Source: Trichosporon coremiiforme
Lineage: Eukaryota; Basidiomycota; Tremellomycetes; Trichosporonales; Trichosporonaceae
Length of the DNA: 64,000 nt
Direction of reading: 5' to 3'
Assembly: GCA_039545355.1 (NCBI GenBank)
Contig: BCJJ01000005.1
Span: 124,001 to 188,000, forward strand
Under the pieces are notes generated by a model that had not been told where the DNA came from, ran no database searches, and was given only the letters and a program-made list of their open reading frames with translations. Shown here piece after piece: positions 1 to 10,439 of the stretch; positions within the stretch are counted from its first letter, which is position 1, and the number at the start of each line of letters is the position of its first letter. The translations under genes were made by a program, and so were the position numbers.

Positions 1-38
1 TGCGCAGAAGCGCACGCTGAACGTATGCTAACGTCCAG

Positions 39-1242
39 TCGCTCCGCCACCGTGTGCACGTCCAGCACCCGCACCTGTTCGACGGCAAGCCGCTGCGCGC
101 TCTCACGCTGCCGAAGCGCAAGAAGGGAGGACGCAACTCGACCGGTCAGGTTGTCAACCGCGGTGTCGGAGGTGGACACAAGCAGCGTATCCGTATCGTC
201 GACTTCTACCGGCTCGAGCACGGTGTGCACGACGTTGTGCGCATCGAGTACGACCCGGGACGCAGCGGGCACATTGCTCTGATCAAGCGCCGGGGCGGCG
301 CTGACGTTTCGCCCGAGGAGGGTGCCGCGCTCGCCGAGGCGTCCTCCGAGCTTCCCGGAGGCAGCACCGAGAAGCGCCTCGCGCGCAACGAGGTCAAGGG
401 TGGCTGGTCCTACATTCTTGCGCCCGACGGACTCCGCGCAGGCGACACGGTTGAGAGCTTCCGCGGCGGCGTCCCCGACGGTTTCGTCGAGGGCTGGGCG
501 AACCCGCACACGACCGAGATCGTCGGCGGATACGGCCAGTACTCTACCGCGCAGCGTGCGCTTGGTGTCTTCCGCTCCGTCGCCGTCAAGCCTGGTAACG
601 TCCTCCCCCTCTCCCTCATTCCCCCCGGTACCGTCATCCACAACCTGACCATCAACCCCGACGGACGCATGGCCCTCTGCCGTTCCGCAGGCACCTACGC
701 CACCCTCGTCGCGCACCAGCAGCACTCCGGAGAGCCCGTCGGTGGTGCCGAGGTCCTCACCCTCGGCGGTGGCCTGGACTCGAACGGCATCCGTGCCAGG
801 AAGAACGGTGACGCCATCGTCCGCCTCTCCTCGGGAGAGATTCGCCGCCTCGACCCCGAGAACGTCGCTACCATTGGAATGGTCTCGAAGTGAGTACAGC
901 AGCCCGGAGGGGCCCGCAGGACTCCGAAGGGCGCTGAGGAGCAATCAGCTGCTGTTCGGTCGATCACAAGCTAACACCCGCAGCAAGGAGCACCACCTCG
1001 AAGTGCTCGGCAAGGCGGGCCGCAACCGTTGGCTCGGCAAGCGCCCGAAGGTGCGCGGTATTGCGATGAACGCGTGCGACCACCCGCACGGAGGTGGCCG
1101 TGGTAAGAGCAAGGGAGGCAAGCACCCGCGCTCGGCCAAGGGCGTGCTCCAGGGCAAGCGCACGCGCCGCCCCCGCGACCGCGACGGCAACAAGGCCGTC
1201 ATCCAGGAGCGTCCCCGCGGCGCCGAGAAGAGGCGCAGCTAA
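39..1242 (+). CDS. RML2: Mitochondrial large-subunit ribosomal protein uL2m, 5' partial
   Basis: Bacterial-type L2 of the mitochondrial large ribosomal subunit, where L2 lines the peptidyl-transferase region. Visible exons are <39-889 and 984-1242. The 93-nt intron starts GTGAGT and ends after GCTAACACCCGCAG; joining restores an asparagine codon and gives NKEHH followed by [18 protein letters not shown] and the family hallmark [10 protein letters not shown]. Upstream, [12 protein letters not shown] and GGGHKQ match the RNA-binding OB part. The first visible exon follows a TGCTAACGTCCAG acceptor (38), so one or more 5' exons with the targeting sequence lie outside the window. Identity is very secure; only the 5' end is missing. 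Confidence 0.93.
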
Positions 1243-1434
1243 GCGTGTCGCCTTGTTCTTGTTCGCTAAAAGTCATAATACTCCCATTCCCATTGCATGC
1301 ACTCTTCTACACTGGCAAAAACCTTTGCGGACATCTACTGGCGTCTGTGACACTAACGCTAACTCGGACAACGTGCATGAATTGATCTACTCTACACTCT
1401 ATAAGAAACCGGGACTTCGAAGGATATATCTGCT

Positions 1435-2994
1435 TTATCGCTGGCGCAGGCCGCCGTTCGTCCTAACAGATGTCGAAGAAGCCCGAGTCTGTTCTTGTGA
1501 TTCCTGCCTGGCACTGTGCTCAGCGGCGTCCCCGTTCCCGTTGCTCTCTACCTCTCCCCTGATCTTCTTGGTGTGTGTCTGCTTCTTCTGTTCCTGATCA
1601 TCCTGGTCTTCGAACTTCTTATCGGACACGACGCGCGGCGGGCTCGCCATCGAGTAGATCATGGTGCCGCCCAGCACCATTGCGCCGCCCGCCACGAGTC
1701 CGACGCTGGCCCCCGAGCCGTAGTACCACACCGAGATTGCGAGCGAGACGGCCTTGCGCAGCGTTAAGATGAGGTTTACTGTCGTGCTTGAGACGCGCTG
1801 TTGTTAGCTAGCTGTGGGCTGTGGGCAGCTTACGGAGGTGAGGCGGTTCACGCCGCGGATGCACAGACCCTGCGTCACGACGTTGACGGCGAGGGCGAGG
1901 AGAGCGCTCGGCAGAGCGAGCTCAGCCCACTTGAAGCCGTCATTTGGCTTGATCGAAGGCAAGGGGAACGCGAGGAGCTTGACGGGAGCAGTCGACGCGT
2001 ACGCCTTGAACGTGGTCCACAGGCTAGGCGCGAAGGGAATGAAGAACGGGAGGCTCAGGAAGTGCTGCTGTCAGCTTACGAATCAGTACTTGCGCAGCTC
2101 ACCGTGAAGAACAGAGCCTCGCGCCACTGGTTCCCGTACCGCCGGTACGTCTTCTCCTGCCAGAGTCCCAGCCACGCGGACAGGAACAATGCCGTAGAGA
2201 GCATACCGATGCCGATCACGTACTGCACGCTCTCGTGGAGGCGCTCTTCACTCCCTGACATCGTCGACGAGGGCTTGGCGGAGGGCAACTTGGCCGGCCG
2301 TGGCGCCGAGATCGTAGCGAGCACGATGCCAACAGTGATCACGACACCGGCGACGACCTGCCCAAGCGTGTATCGCTTTCCGGCGAGGAAGTATCCGACG
2401 AGCATCGAGACGCACAATCCTGTCGTCAGCTAGGCTGCAACTGCAGGTGCGAATCAGCTCACCGCCACTCCGGAAGATGATGTGCACAGTGATAGGAATC
2501 TGAGGTCAGTTAATTTCCACAAACGCGAAGCTAGTACATTGCGGTGCGCACCTTGAGGCCGAAGGCGTAATTGTTCACTGTGTTGAGTTAGCACAGGCAA
2601 CTCCAATCAACTCACTAAGGCTGACGGCGACGAAGAGCACGACCTGTACCGCCCAACGCGAGAGAGGGACAACATTGCGCCGTTTCCGGGGAACCCAGCC
2701 GTCCCACTCGATCTGTGATGATATCGTCTGCACCGTCACATAAAGGAATTGCGCGAAAGTAAGGAACGTGCCTGCTGTTAGCTGTTGACGCACTGCTAGC
2801 TTGCAAGATAAGAGTATTTTGGACTCACCACTGGCAGGGTATGACTTGAGCACGGCCTCGAGCGCCCAGACGTTGCTGATTGTCAGTTTCCGATCGGCCC
2901 CAACAACTCACGAGCAGCATCCGCCAAAGACGAGTGAGAGGATGGCGGCCCACTCACCCGCGGAGCTCTCTGCTATCGCGCGTATTGTCTCCAT
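1435..2994 (-). CDS. YEA4: UDP-N-acetylglucosamine/UDP-xylose transporter of the YEA4/SLC35B4 family
   Basis: Drug/metabolite-transporter-fold membrane protein expected in ER or Golgi, exchanging UDP-sugar for UMP. Eight exons on the minus strand: 2912-2994, 2829-2875, 2616-2771, 2552-2577, 2463-2499, 2103-2419, 1834-2064, 1435-1797, giving 419 aa with phase kept throughout. Family signatures read across junctions: SNVWALE, SGTFLTFAQFLYV (about residues 42-54), NNYAFGLK, then VHIIFRSGG and a LVGYFLAGKRYTLGQ helix. About ten hydrophobic segments are visible. The last ~55 residues are a hydrophilic tail. Exons 4 and 5 are micro-exons of 26 and 37 nt; introns are 36-57 nt. Start ATG 2994 is the first in-frame ATG before the conserved region. 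Exon 7 could begin 3 nt earlier, adding one Gln. The substrate is inferred from family only. Confidence 0.88.
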
Positions 2995-4164
2995 GAGTAT
3001 CGCCGAGAAGAACGTGAAAGGAGTGTGGGGAGGTCGGATGTGGGCTCTGGGAAGGAAGGCGGGACGGTCTGTTGATAAAGTTGAGGGAGGGACCAGACTT
3101 TGCGGTTATCAGTCGACCGACCGGCGTCGTGTCAACAAGCGATCGGGCCGGAATCGCTTTATCCATTTGCTTCCGCCGATAGCCGCGCAGCATTCAGTTT
3201 TTAAAATGGCACGTGCGGTGCTGCTGACGGCACGCAAGTTGGCGGTGACGCATAAGAGTAGCTCGAAATAAGAAGAACTGGTGCGAGACGCATGGCCAGC
3301 TTCCAGACGCAAGGGGCAGAAGAAAGAGATGCTGGACGAACAATACAAGAGAGCGCGGGCATGACGACGGTGGCGCCGGTGGCAACTGAGAACGTGGATA
3401 TCTTAAATTACTCGGGAGGTATTCGGCGTTCATCAGCATGTCAACTGTGCGTACCTACGAAAGCTCACAGTGACTGAAGAGATTCTGATGCACTCAATAA
3501 GCATCACAATCTCCAGCGTTGAGCATAGGACCGGAAGGGCCTCAAAGACAAGCCTCTGGGCAGGCGACGGGAGCCAACACTGTGCGTGTGTGGCAGCCCT
3601 GCTCACACTGCCTCCTAGTGTGCAAGTGTCCATCAACGGGACGCTCGACGGTTCTCCAGCTGAAGCAACAACTAATCCTGAATGAATAGCTCAGTGATGC
3701 CTCTCGTTGATCGACAGTGGACTCACGTGTACCAATGTTCACCTTTCGTTTGTGGCACAGCCCTCAGCCGAAACCGAACCACCGTTCATAAGAGTGCTGG
3801 GATGCAGGAGGGGTATGATGAACAGCGACGTGCAAGAGGACACACACAGTTGTGCAAAAATGTGACTCTCGAAGTGACCTGTCAAAGTATGAGAAAAAGC
3901 GTCTCGCCCTCCTTGCATTCGGCTTCGTCACCTGCTCTTCTCCCGCTGTGTGTGTCTTCTCTCCAGGCCACGTCAACAGCAACCTTTCCTTCGTTTGACC
4001 TTTCAACGCTCTCTTCATCCTCTTTCTCCTTAGTTCTCCTTCTACTCACCTTCCTCCTCCATCCGACCCTCTAACTTCCACTTCTTCTACTCCTCTCCTA
4101 TAGCCCCTTGTGACCTCTATAGTGACAACGACCACGATCAGCTTCGCCGGCACAACCATCAGCC
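2995..4164. other. Gene-free divergent promoter region, 1.17 kb
   Basis: Lies between the start of the YEA4-like gene (minus) and the start of the gene at 4165 (plus), so it must hold both promoters. I find no convincing coding frame or RNA gene. The last ~100 bases before 4165 (about 4015-4110) are strongly pyrimidine-rich on the plus strand, a common feature of fungal core promoters and 5' leaders. Confidence 0.6.
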
Positions 4165-6384
4165 ATGACGATAGACACTGGTGGTAAGCAGAACGAGTCC
4201 ATTGCGGACGCGAATCTGATGGCACCTGCGCCCGATGCTCCGACTGCCATCAGCGGTCAGGACTCAGCCAGCGACAATCTCATCACCCCCGCCATCGCCG
4301 TGGCCACGGCTCCGGCTCCGGCATTCATGGAGCCCATCAGCGACCAAAGCTCAGGAAGCGACACCCCTACGTCTTCGGACACCCCTCCCACCAGTCCTAA
4401 CACCGACGATTCCATCGAGTCCGAGGACGACGCCCCGCCCAAGTCCAAGGACAAGGGTAAAGGCAGAGCCATCCCCGTCGACGACGAAACCGACGATGCC
4501 CCCGCGTCCTCTGGCTGGTCCGAGCGCTACGGCTCCGACGACCCGTTCATGCTAGACGATCTCGAAGCTGTCATCATCGAGTCGCGCAATCCCGCCCCGG
4601 CTATTCCCAGGAACGGAGAGTCGTCGCGCAACGCAGGCCCCAGCGACGGCAACTCAAGTGGCAGCCCCGGCACGTTCTCCACCTCGCCCGATCAGGGGTA
4701 CGCCCAGTTCTGGCCCCGTGGCAGTGCTCAGTCTGCCGCCCTTGCCCTCGTCCGTCTCGCCAATGCGGACTACTACATTCCCGAGGCTAGCCGCCAGAGC
4801 GAGACCAGCGCGGCCCCACCCCCATCGCGCGAGCCGTTCCTCCTCGCAAACCCCGGCCCTCCTGAGCTGACTGAGCTCTTGTCGCAGGCTCAGAGCGAGC
4901 GGATCGACCTCGATAGCTCCACCGCAGGCACACGCGCCTCGTCCCCGACGCCTTCGGAGTCTGCTTCAAACCGCTTCCCCGCGGACGTGCTTTACCCCGT
5001 CTTCAACGACAGCCTGCCGACGACCAACGAACCCTTCCATCGTGCCGCTTCTCGGGCCTTTGCATCTCGCGATGGTGGCGGCGACGCGGAGTCGGACATC
5101 CCGCTGCTCACGCATTCGGCGGACGGCACTCTCCTGACCTGGCAGGGGTCGGAATACACGGACCCTCAGAGTGGCTCCCCCAGTCTCAGCTTCACAGTGC
5201 GCGAGTACGTCGAGACCCGTCCGCCCTTCGTCGAGCGCTCGGCCAGCGCACCCGCTCACCCCCTGGTGACCCCCACCCCACTGCCTACGATGCAGCAGCT
5301 ACGGGACCTGAACTTCGGCGACGATGACCTTTCCACCCGTCACTGGGACGAGAGACACTGGGTCGAACAGCGTAGCCCGCACGTCTTCGATCCTGTCGAC
5401 CCTTTCGTTCAGGAGACTGAGCGCGAGGATGCCAACGCTCCCGATTCTGCGTCCACCGAGGAGACAACCGCGGAGGCGACGACCATCACAGCCACCACGG
5501 AGACCGAGGAAGTTGAGGTGCAGGACATCACCGACGTCAGTCTTGGCCTCGATGCCATGAACCCCTTCTCCGCTACTCCGGTCACAGCCGAGACCGACGC
5601 GGCCGATGCCAACGAGGCGGTCGAGATCGCCCACGTCGGCGTCTCCCTCGACATTACTCCCCCTTCCGGTACCACCGGCTCGGCTCCCCTCTCCGCTGCA
5701 GTTGAGGGAATCGCATCTGCCCAGTTTCCAGTAATCCGCCGCCGCCGTACCGGCGAGCTTCCCATCCGCAGACACGCCCTCCGCCTCGCCGACCTCGAGA
5801 CGTCCCGCGCCAAGCGTGCTGCTGGCACTGGCACCGCAGGTCCTGCTCCCATCGAGCACGCTACTCTCCTCGAATCCCTCGACTCTGCCTTCGGATCCCC
5901 CGCTGACTCTCCCCTGGGTTCACTCGTGGACAGCCTCGTCGACACCTCCACCCCGGTCACATCGAAGCCCCCCACGCCAATCTTCCCCAATGTCACCCCA
6001 ATGCCCGACAACACTCCAGTCAACGGCGCCCTCCCTCCCCCCTCTACATTTAAGATCCGAGGCCTCGGTCTCACGCTCAACTCGGCTCTGGACCTGACCC
6101 TCGACGTCGTTCGCGGTCTCGGTACCCGTGTCGCTCGTACTTGGCGCGGCTTCCTCAACTTCCGCATCGAGGGTTCGGCAGGCCAGGCGCCCGGAGCGGT
6201 TATTATCGTCCTCATTGGCCTAGTGGCTGTGTGTATCCCTCTCTTGAGTCTCTGCTTCCCTTACGACGAGTCGTCCTCCAAGTGTGGCGCCGCTGGTTCG
6301 GTCGTCAGTAACTCTCTGGCCTTCTTCTTTCAACTAGAAAAAGTCATTTTAGAGACAACCATGCACACCGCGGACACCAGGTGA
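4165..6384 (+). CDS. Uncharacterised Ser/Thr/Pro/Asp-rich protein with one C-terminal membrane segment
   Basis: Single open frame of 739 aa; I do not recognise a family. Most of the protein is low complexity and probably disordered: acidic Ser/Pro stretches near residues 60-125 including a KDKGKGRAIPVDDE patch, and Ala/Thr-rich stretches near 440-520. One clear hydrophobic helix (GAVIIVLIGLVAVCIPLL) lies at about residues 677-695, suggesting a tail-anchored or single-pass protein. Start is the first ATG after a pyrimidine-rich leader. The last ~35 residues look atypical: a GTCAGT donor near 6301 and a CAACTAG near 6338 could splice to a stop about 15 nt later, giving another C-terminus. Codon use is typical of the window, so it is very likely a real gene. 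Confidence 0.72.
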   Translation: MTIDTGGKQNESIADANLMAPAPDAPTAISGQDSASDNLITPAIAVATAPAPAFMEPISDQSSGSDTPTSSDTPPTSPNTDDSIESEDDAPPKSKDKGKGRAIPVDDETDDAPASSGWSERYGSDDPFMLDDLEAVIIESRNPAPAIPRNGESSRNAGPSDGNSSGSPGTFSTSPDQGYAQFWPRGSAQSAALALVRLANADYYIPEASRQSETSAAPPPSREPFLLANPGPPELTELLSQAQSERIDLDSSTAGTRASSPTPSESASNRFPADVLYPVFNDSLPTTNEPFHRAASRAFASRDGGGDAESDIPLLTHSADGTLLTWQGSEYTDPQSGSPSLSFTVREYVETRPPFVERSASAPAHPLVTPTPLPTMQQLRDLNFGDDDLSTRHWDERHWVEQRSPHVFDPVDPFVQETEREDANAPDSASTEETTAEATTITATTETEEVEVQDITDVSLGLDAMNPFSATPVTAETDAADANEAVEIAHVGVSLDITPPSGTTGSAPLSAAVEGIASAQFPVIRRRRTGELPIRRHALRLADLETSRAKRAAGTGTAGPAPIEHATLLESLDSAFGSPADSPLGSLVDSLVDTSTPVTSKPPTPIFPNVTPMPDNTPVNGALPPPSTFKIRGLGLTLNSALDLTLDVVRGLGTRVARTWRGFLNFRIEGSAGQAPGAVIIVLIGLVAVCIPLLSLCFPYDESSSKCGAAGSVVSNSLAFFFQLEKVILETTMHTADTR

Positions 6385-7085
6385 CGCCGTACCCTTCCTC
6401 CCAAATCCTTATGCATGAGTAGTGGACCATACACTGCAAGAATGTGGAAGATGGACGCGAACTTCTGACGTATTAGACAATCATCCAAATGGCAAAAAAA
6501 TGCGCAATACTCCTTGATCAGATCGACGTCCATCGAGTGGAGTGTGGCTCGAAGCAGCAAAACCAAGAATGACTCGGCCGGAGCCGGACTTCCCAAGTCC
6601 GTGGTCATTCTCACATCTGGATGCATTCGATCTGATTGGGGAATAGAAGATTGGTAGAGACGCCGAGACCACGTAGCCGAGAATAGACATCTAAGATATA
6701 AAATGATTCTTATTTCACGGAACAAACCAGCAGCAGTTGGGGGCCGAGCCAAGGATGTTTTGTTGACGAGACGCGGAAACGGAAGAAAAGGATGAAGAGC
6801 ATGGAGAAGACTTGGTTTAATCGTTGCACACAGATAGCGAGGATATATCGGACATTCTTCAAACGAGAAAAGTCTTCGGGACGAAGGAAGAGAAATGGGG
6901 CAGGTTGAAGAAAAGGTTGAAAAAGCAAAGGAGGGAACAGAAGAGAGAAAGGAAAGCGCTAACGGAGACGGGACTTCAATTCAGACAAATAATCAGAGCT
7001 CGGCTGTTGGTACATTGCGATAGAAGCGTATGTGGAGTCGAACAGAAATTAGATTAACGAAAGAAAGCAGCGTAACCGGTATCAC
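6385..7085. other. Convergent 3' intergenic region
   Basis: About 700 bases between the stop of the plus-strand gene at 6384 and the stop of the minus-strand RRM gene at 7086. It should contain both 3' untranslated regions and poly(A) sites. It is noticeably less GC-rich than the genes around it and has no credible coding frame. Confidence 0.6.
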
Positions 7086-8847
7086 TTAGTAGCCCTGGCC
7101 GGGTCCACCGAAGCCACCCTGGCCACCCTGCTGGGCACCTGCAATTGTCAGCGAATCTGTTGCAGAGTTGTGTATGCACCAGCACCGAAGTTGCCACCCT
7201 GGTAGCCGCCCTGTTGAGGGGGAGCACCGCCGTAGCCTAGATATGAGAACGAGAAGGACCGAAGCAAGTGTTCGAGAATTGAGAATGATCGAACGAACGA
7301 CGAGAACGGAAGAAAGGAAACCGAGAAATCGAACACAGAACAAAATGGAACGAGAGAAGAAAGAGCACGGATCAGACCGAGTCATACGGCACAAGAACAC
7401 TTCACTCACCACCCTGCTGACCCTCGAAGCCACCCTGCTGGAAGCCTCCCTGCTGACCACCGTCTGCTGTCAGTTAAACGACACCTCTGTGAGAACTTAC
7501 AGCCACCGAATCCTCCCTGCTGGCCACCGTAGCCACCGGGTCCGCCGTAGCCGCCCTGGCCGTTGAAGCCGCCCTGGAAGCCACCCTGCTGGCCACCGAA
7601 GCCACCCTGCTGGTAACCTCCCTGCTGGTAGCCTCCCTGCTGGAAGCCGCCCTGCTGGCCGCCGTAGCCTCCCTGGCCGCCGTAGCCGGCGCCGCCGTAG
7701 CCACCACCGTAGCCACCGCCGTACATGCCGCCGTCTGATATTAGTTGAAGGGCTTGCGATCAGAACTTACAGCCGGAGCCGTAGCCGCCTCCGTAGCCAC
7801 CACCAGCGGGCTTGGAGTTGGCCATGTTGACGCGGACGCGACGGCCGTCGAGCTCCTGCTCGTTCATGGCGTTGATGGCAGCCTCAGCCTCGGCCTGGTT
7901 GCCATAGGTGACGAAACCGAAGCCACGGCTGCGGCCGGTCTCCCGGTCCTTCATGACGATGTAGTCGAGGACCTGGCCGTAGGCGGCGAAAGTCTGTTGA
8001 TTTGAATTTCATCATTTGCACGGACAGTTCAGGAACACGGAGCACAAACAGGCAGAGCGTGCAAGAGCCGGCAGTTGGCCGAAGCGGATGATGAGTAGAG
8101 GCACACGGGCAGACGAACGGACGAGCAAGCGAACAGACGGGTAGACGGGACAAGACGCGCAATTGAGAAATGACGTTAGTGAACAAAGAGAAGCACAAAC
8201 CAAGACCCGGACCGCAACCAAGACGGCAAGCCAAAACAAGAGACGAGTGCGAATGATAGCGAGCAAGCGAAGCAGCGAATAGAGCGAGAAACCGGAACGA
8301 AACGACGGAGTTGAATCAAAACCAATAGTATGAGCATCTCTAACACGAAAACCAGAAATAATGCAGACCTGGTGAAGAACCTCGTCCGTGGTGTTCCACG
8401 AGAGGTTGCCTAGTAGAGTAAGCAATCTGAAAGCACGAACGAAACAATGGGGAGAAGTGGATGGGAAGAAGAAGCTGTGTGCGCAGCCAGACACACAAGA
8501 GTCAAACAAACACAAGCCAAGCGAGGGCTCCGCCAGCAACAAAGAGAGATCAAGCCAAGACCAGGACGCAAAGTGATGCCAGTGCAGTGCTGCCAGGACG
8601 CAAGGATGCAAGGATGCTGTGCGACGTTCGCCGAGCGCGAGTGGCAAGAAGTAGATGCAGACGAGGAACCCTATGGCCCAACCGGACGCGTGACAAACGG
8701 TTGGTGAGATGACGTCTGCTGGGGGTGTTGGGGTTGTGTCCGTGCGCTTTGCGGTGACGGCGAGATGGCTCGCGCAGGGGCTCGGCAGGGTCGGGGGTCG
8801 TGAGTATTGGAGAGAGACATACCGACGTAAACCTTAGCAGCGGACAT
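7086..8847 (-). CDS. Glycine-rich RNA-binding protein with one N-terminal RRM
   Basis: Exons on the minus strand: 8823-8847, 8369-8409, 7771-7993, 7501-7734, 7410-7463, 7180-7236, 7086-7138; phase agrees and gives 228 aa. One RRM occupies residues 5-82, with RNP2 VYVGNL at 6-11 and RNP1 RGFGFVTY at 45-52. The rest is a low-complexity Gly/Gln/Tyr tail of GGYGGQ and QQGGF/Y repeats, prone to phase separation in similar proteins. It is like plant and fungal GRP-type proteins involved in mRNA processing or stress. Introns 1 and 2 are unusually long here (413 and 375 nt); all others are short. Several exon ends fall inside repeats, so the donor near 7179 has a nearby alternative, and repeat-exon skipping is plausible. 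Confidence 0.85.
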
Positions 8848-9151
8848 TGTACTGGATGATAGGGATGGATGGGATGGATGCAAGGATGCAATGAGGAGCA
8901 GAGCAAGACCAAGTGAGAGTGACGAGTCGCGGCGGTGGATCGTGGCTCGCAGCAGCCCCGCCCGCCCAGCGCCAGCTAGGGACGACCTCGTGATCCCGTG
9001 ACCCGTGACCACTCGCGCACTCATCCCAGCTAGTCGACCCTTCACCCCAGCCTATCTCCGTCCATGTGGCGATTTGCCACCTATGACCATCGAGTCCTCG
9101 CTTCTTACGTCACTTCAACAATAATAACAATCCAGTCCTCGCCATCTTGAC
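8848..9151. other. Divergent promoter, about 300 bp
   Basis: Separates the starts of the RRM gene (minus) and the CCDC174-like gene (plus). Contains short GGATGGATG/GGATGCAAGG direct repeats near 8868-8890, just upstream of the RRM start. No gene seen. Confidence 0.5.
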
Positions 9152-10290
9152 ATGTCTGGGTCCGGCGTATCCCAGGCTTCCCTCCTCGGCCTCAAGGCCC
9201 TCACCGCCGAGCACGCAGACCGCTTCAAGAAGGAGGGCCGCTCCGCCGTCAAGGGTGCCCGCAAGGACCGCCCCGAAAAGGTCGCGCGCGACCCCTTCGA
9301 CCGTCCGAGCCCTGGTCTTGTGAAACGTCTTGCACGCGAGGCTCGCAACGATGCCAAGCGGCGGCACTTCGCCAACGAACCGGACGGACCGAGTGAGGAT
9401 CAGCGGCGAGCTATTCTCGAAGCGAAAGCCCGCCGCTATGAGCAGCTCGCCAGAGGTGGAGAAGGTCTCAGCGAGCGCGAGCTCGCCGAAGCTACGATAG
9501 ACGTGAGCTTCAATCCGCGTATGCTTAGCTGACCGTCAGTTCGACAGGAAGCGGGATGAGTGGAGTGATCACTCCAGTGACGTCGATGAGTCAGCACTGG
9601 AAGCTCGCGCGCCCGAGGAGTTTGACACGCTCGACGGCAACGACCAGGTCGAATACGTCGACGAGCTTGGACGGACACGAGTCGGCACGAGGAAGGAGGC
9701 GATTGCGGCGGAGATGGCGAAGGGCGACGCGGGACCATCACGGAGTGACGAACCTCTGGTTGGCGAGTCATCATACGCCGAGGTCATGTAAGCTGCAGCG
9801 CGTGGGCAATTAGCTGATTGCAGGAAATCACAGTTCATACACGGCGACCAGCATCACTTTCCCGTGTACCAGCCGGACCACGAAGCGCTGCGACAGAAGT
9901 ATCTCGAAGCAGAGCGCGAGGCACGACAGCACCACTACGACTCGACGAAGGAAGGTGAGTTTCGCTCCATTTCGCCCCAAGCTGACATCAGTCCGCACAC
10001 GAGGCGCCGGCGCGTACCAGTTCAGCCTGGACGAGGAGGAGCGCGCGAAGCAGATGGCGAGCCTCGACGCCGAGCGCCGCACGACGGAGCAGGCTCGAGG
10101 CAAGACGGCTGCACGCGGCATGACTCCCGCCCAGGAAGCGCGGAAACGCCGCCTGGACGAACGGAGAGCCCTCGTAGAAGCTGCAAGAGCAAAGCTCCTC
10201 GGCGGAGCGGACAAGGTCGCTGCGCTCCGTGCGCAGAGGCAGGCGGAGCGCGCCGAAGAATTCCTGAAGGACTTTGAGCGGGGGCTTTAG
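9152..10290 (+). CDS. CCDC174-like protein (DUF4078 family)
   Basis: Exons 9152-9502, 9540-9787, 9824-9954 and 9992-10290 join in phase to 342 aa. Diagnostic features are VEYVDELGRTR at about residues 154-164 and GAGAYQFSLDEEERAKQM at about 248-265, the pattern I associate with the DUF4078 region of human CCDC174. The protein is highly charged with long helices (Lys/Arg/Glu-rich N-terminus; Ala/Arg/Glu C-terminal coiled coil from about 290). CCDC174 is a nuclear protein linked to the exon-junction complex and RNA processing; applying that role here is inference. Each intron is 36-37 nt with a CTGAC or CTGAT branch site. The start is the only ATG before the conserved body. Confidence 0.82.
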
Positions 10291-10439
10291 GATGGCTCCC
10301 TCTCCCGAGCCTAAGGCTAGTCCGCACTTTCATCACATCAGCATACTTGAGCACACGCACCTTCACCTAGTGGTCAAGACCTAGACATCTATAGCATTAA
10401 GTAGCATGTACAACAGGATATGTAAGATAGCTCACTCAT

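Noticed and set aside
7994..8040. ATGATGA near the end of intron 2 of the RRM gene, as a box C of a C/D snoRNA
   Set aside because: It lies at the 3' end of the intron with no D box after it; the order is wrong for a C/D snoRNA.
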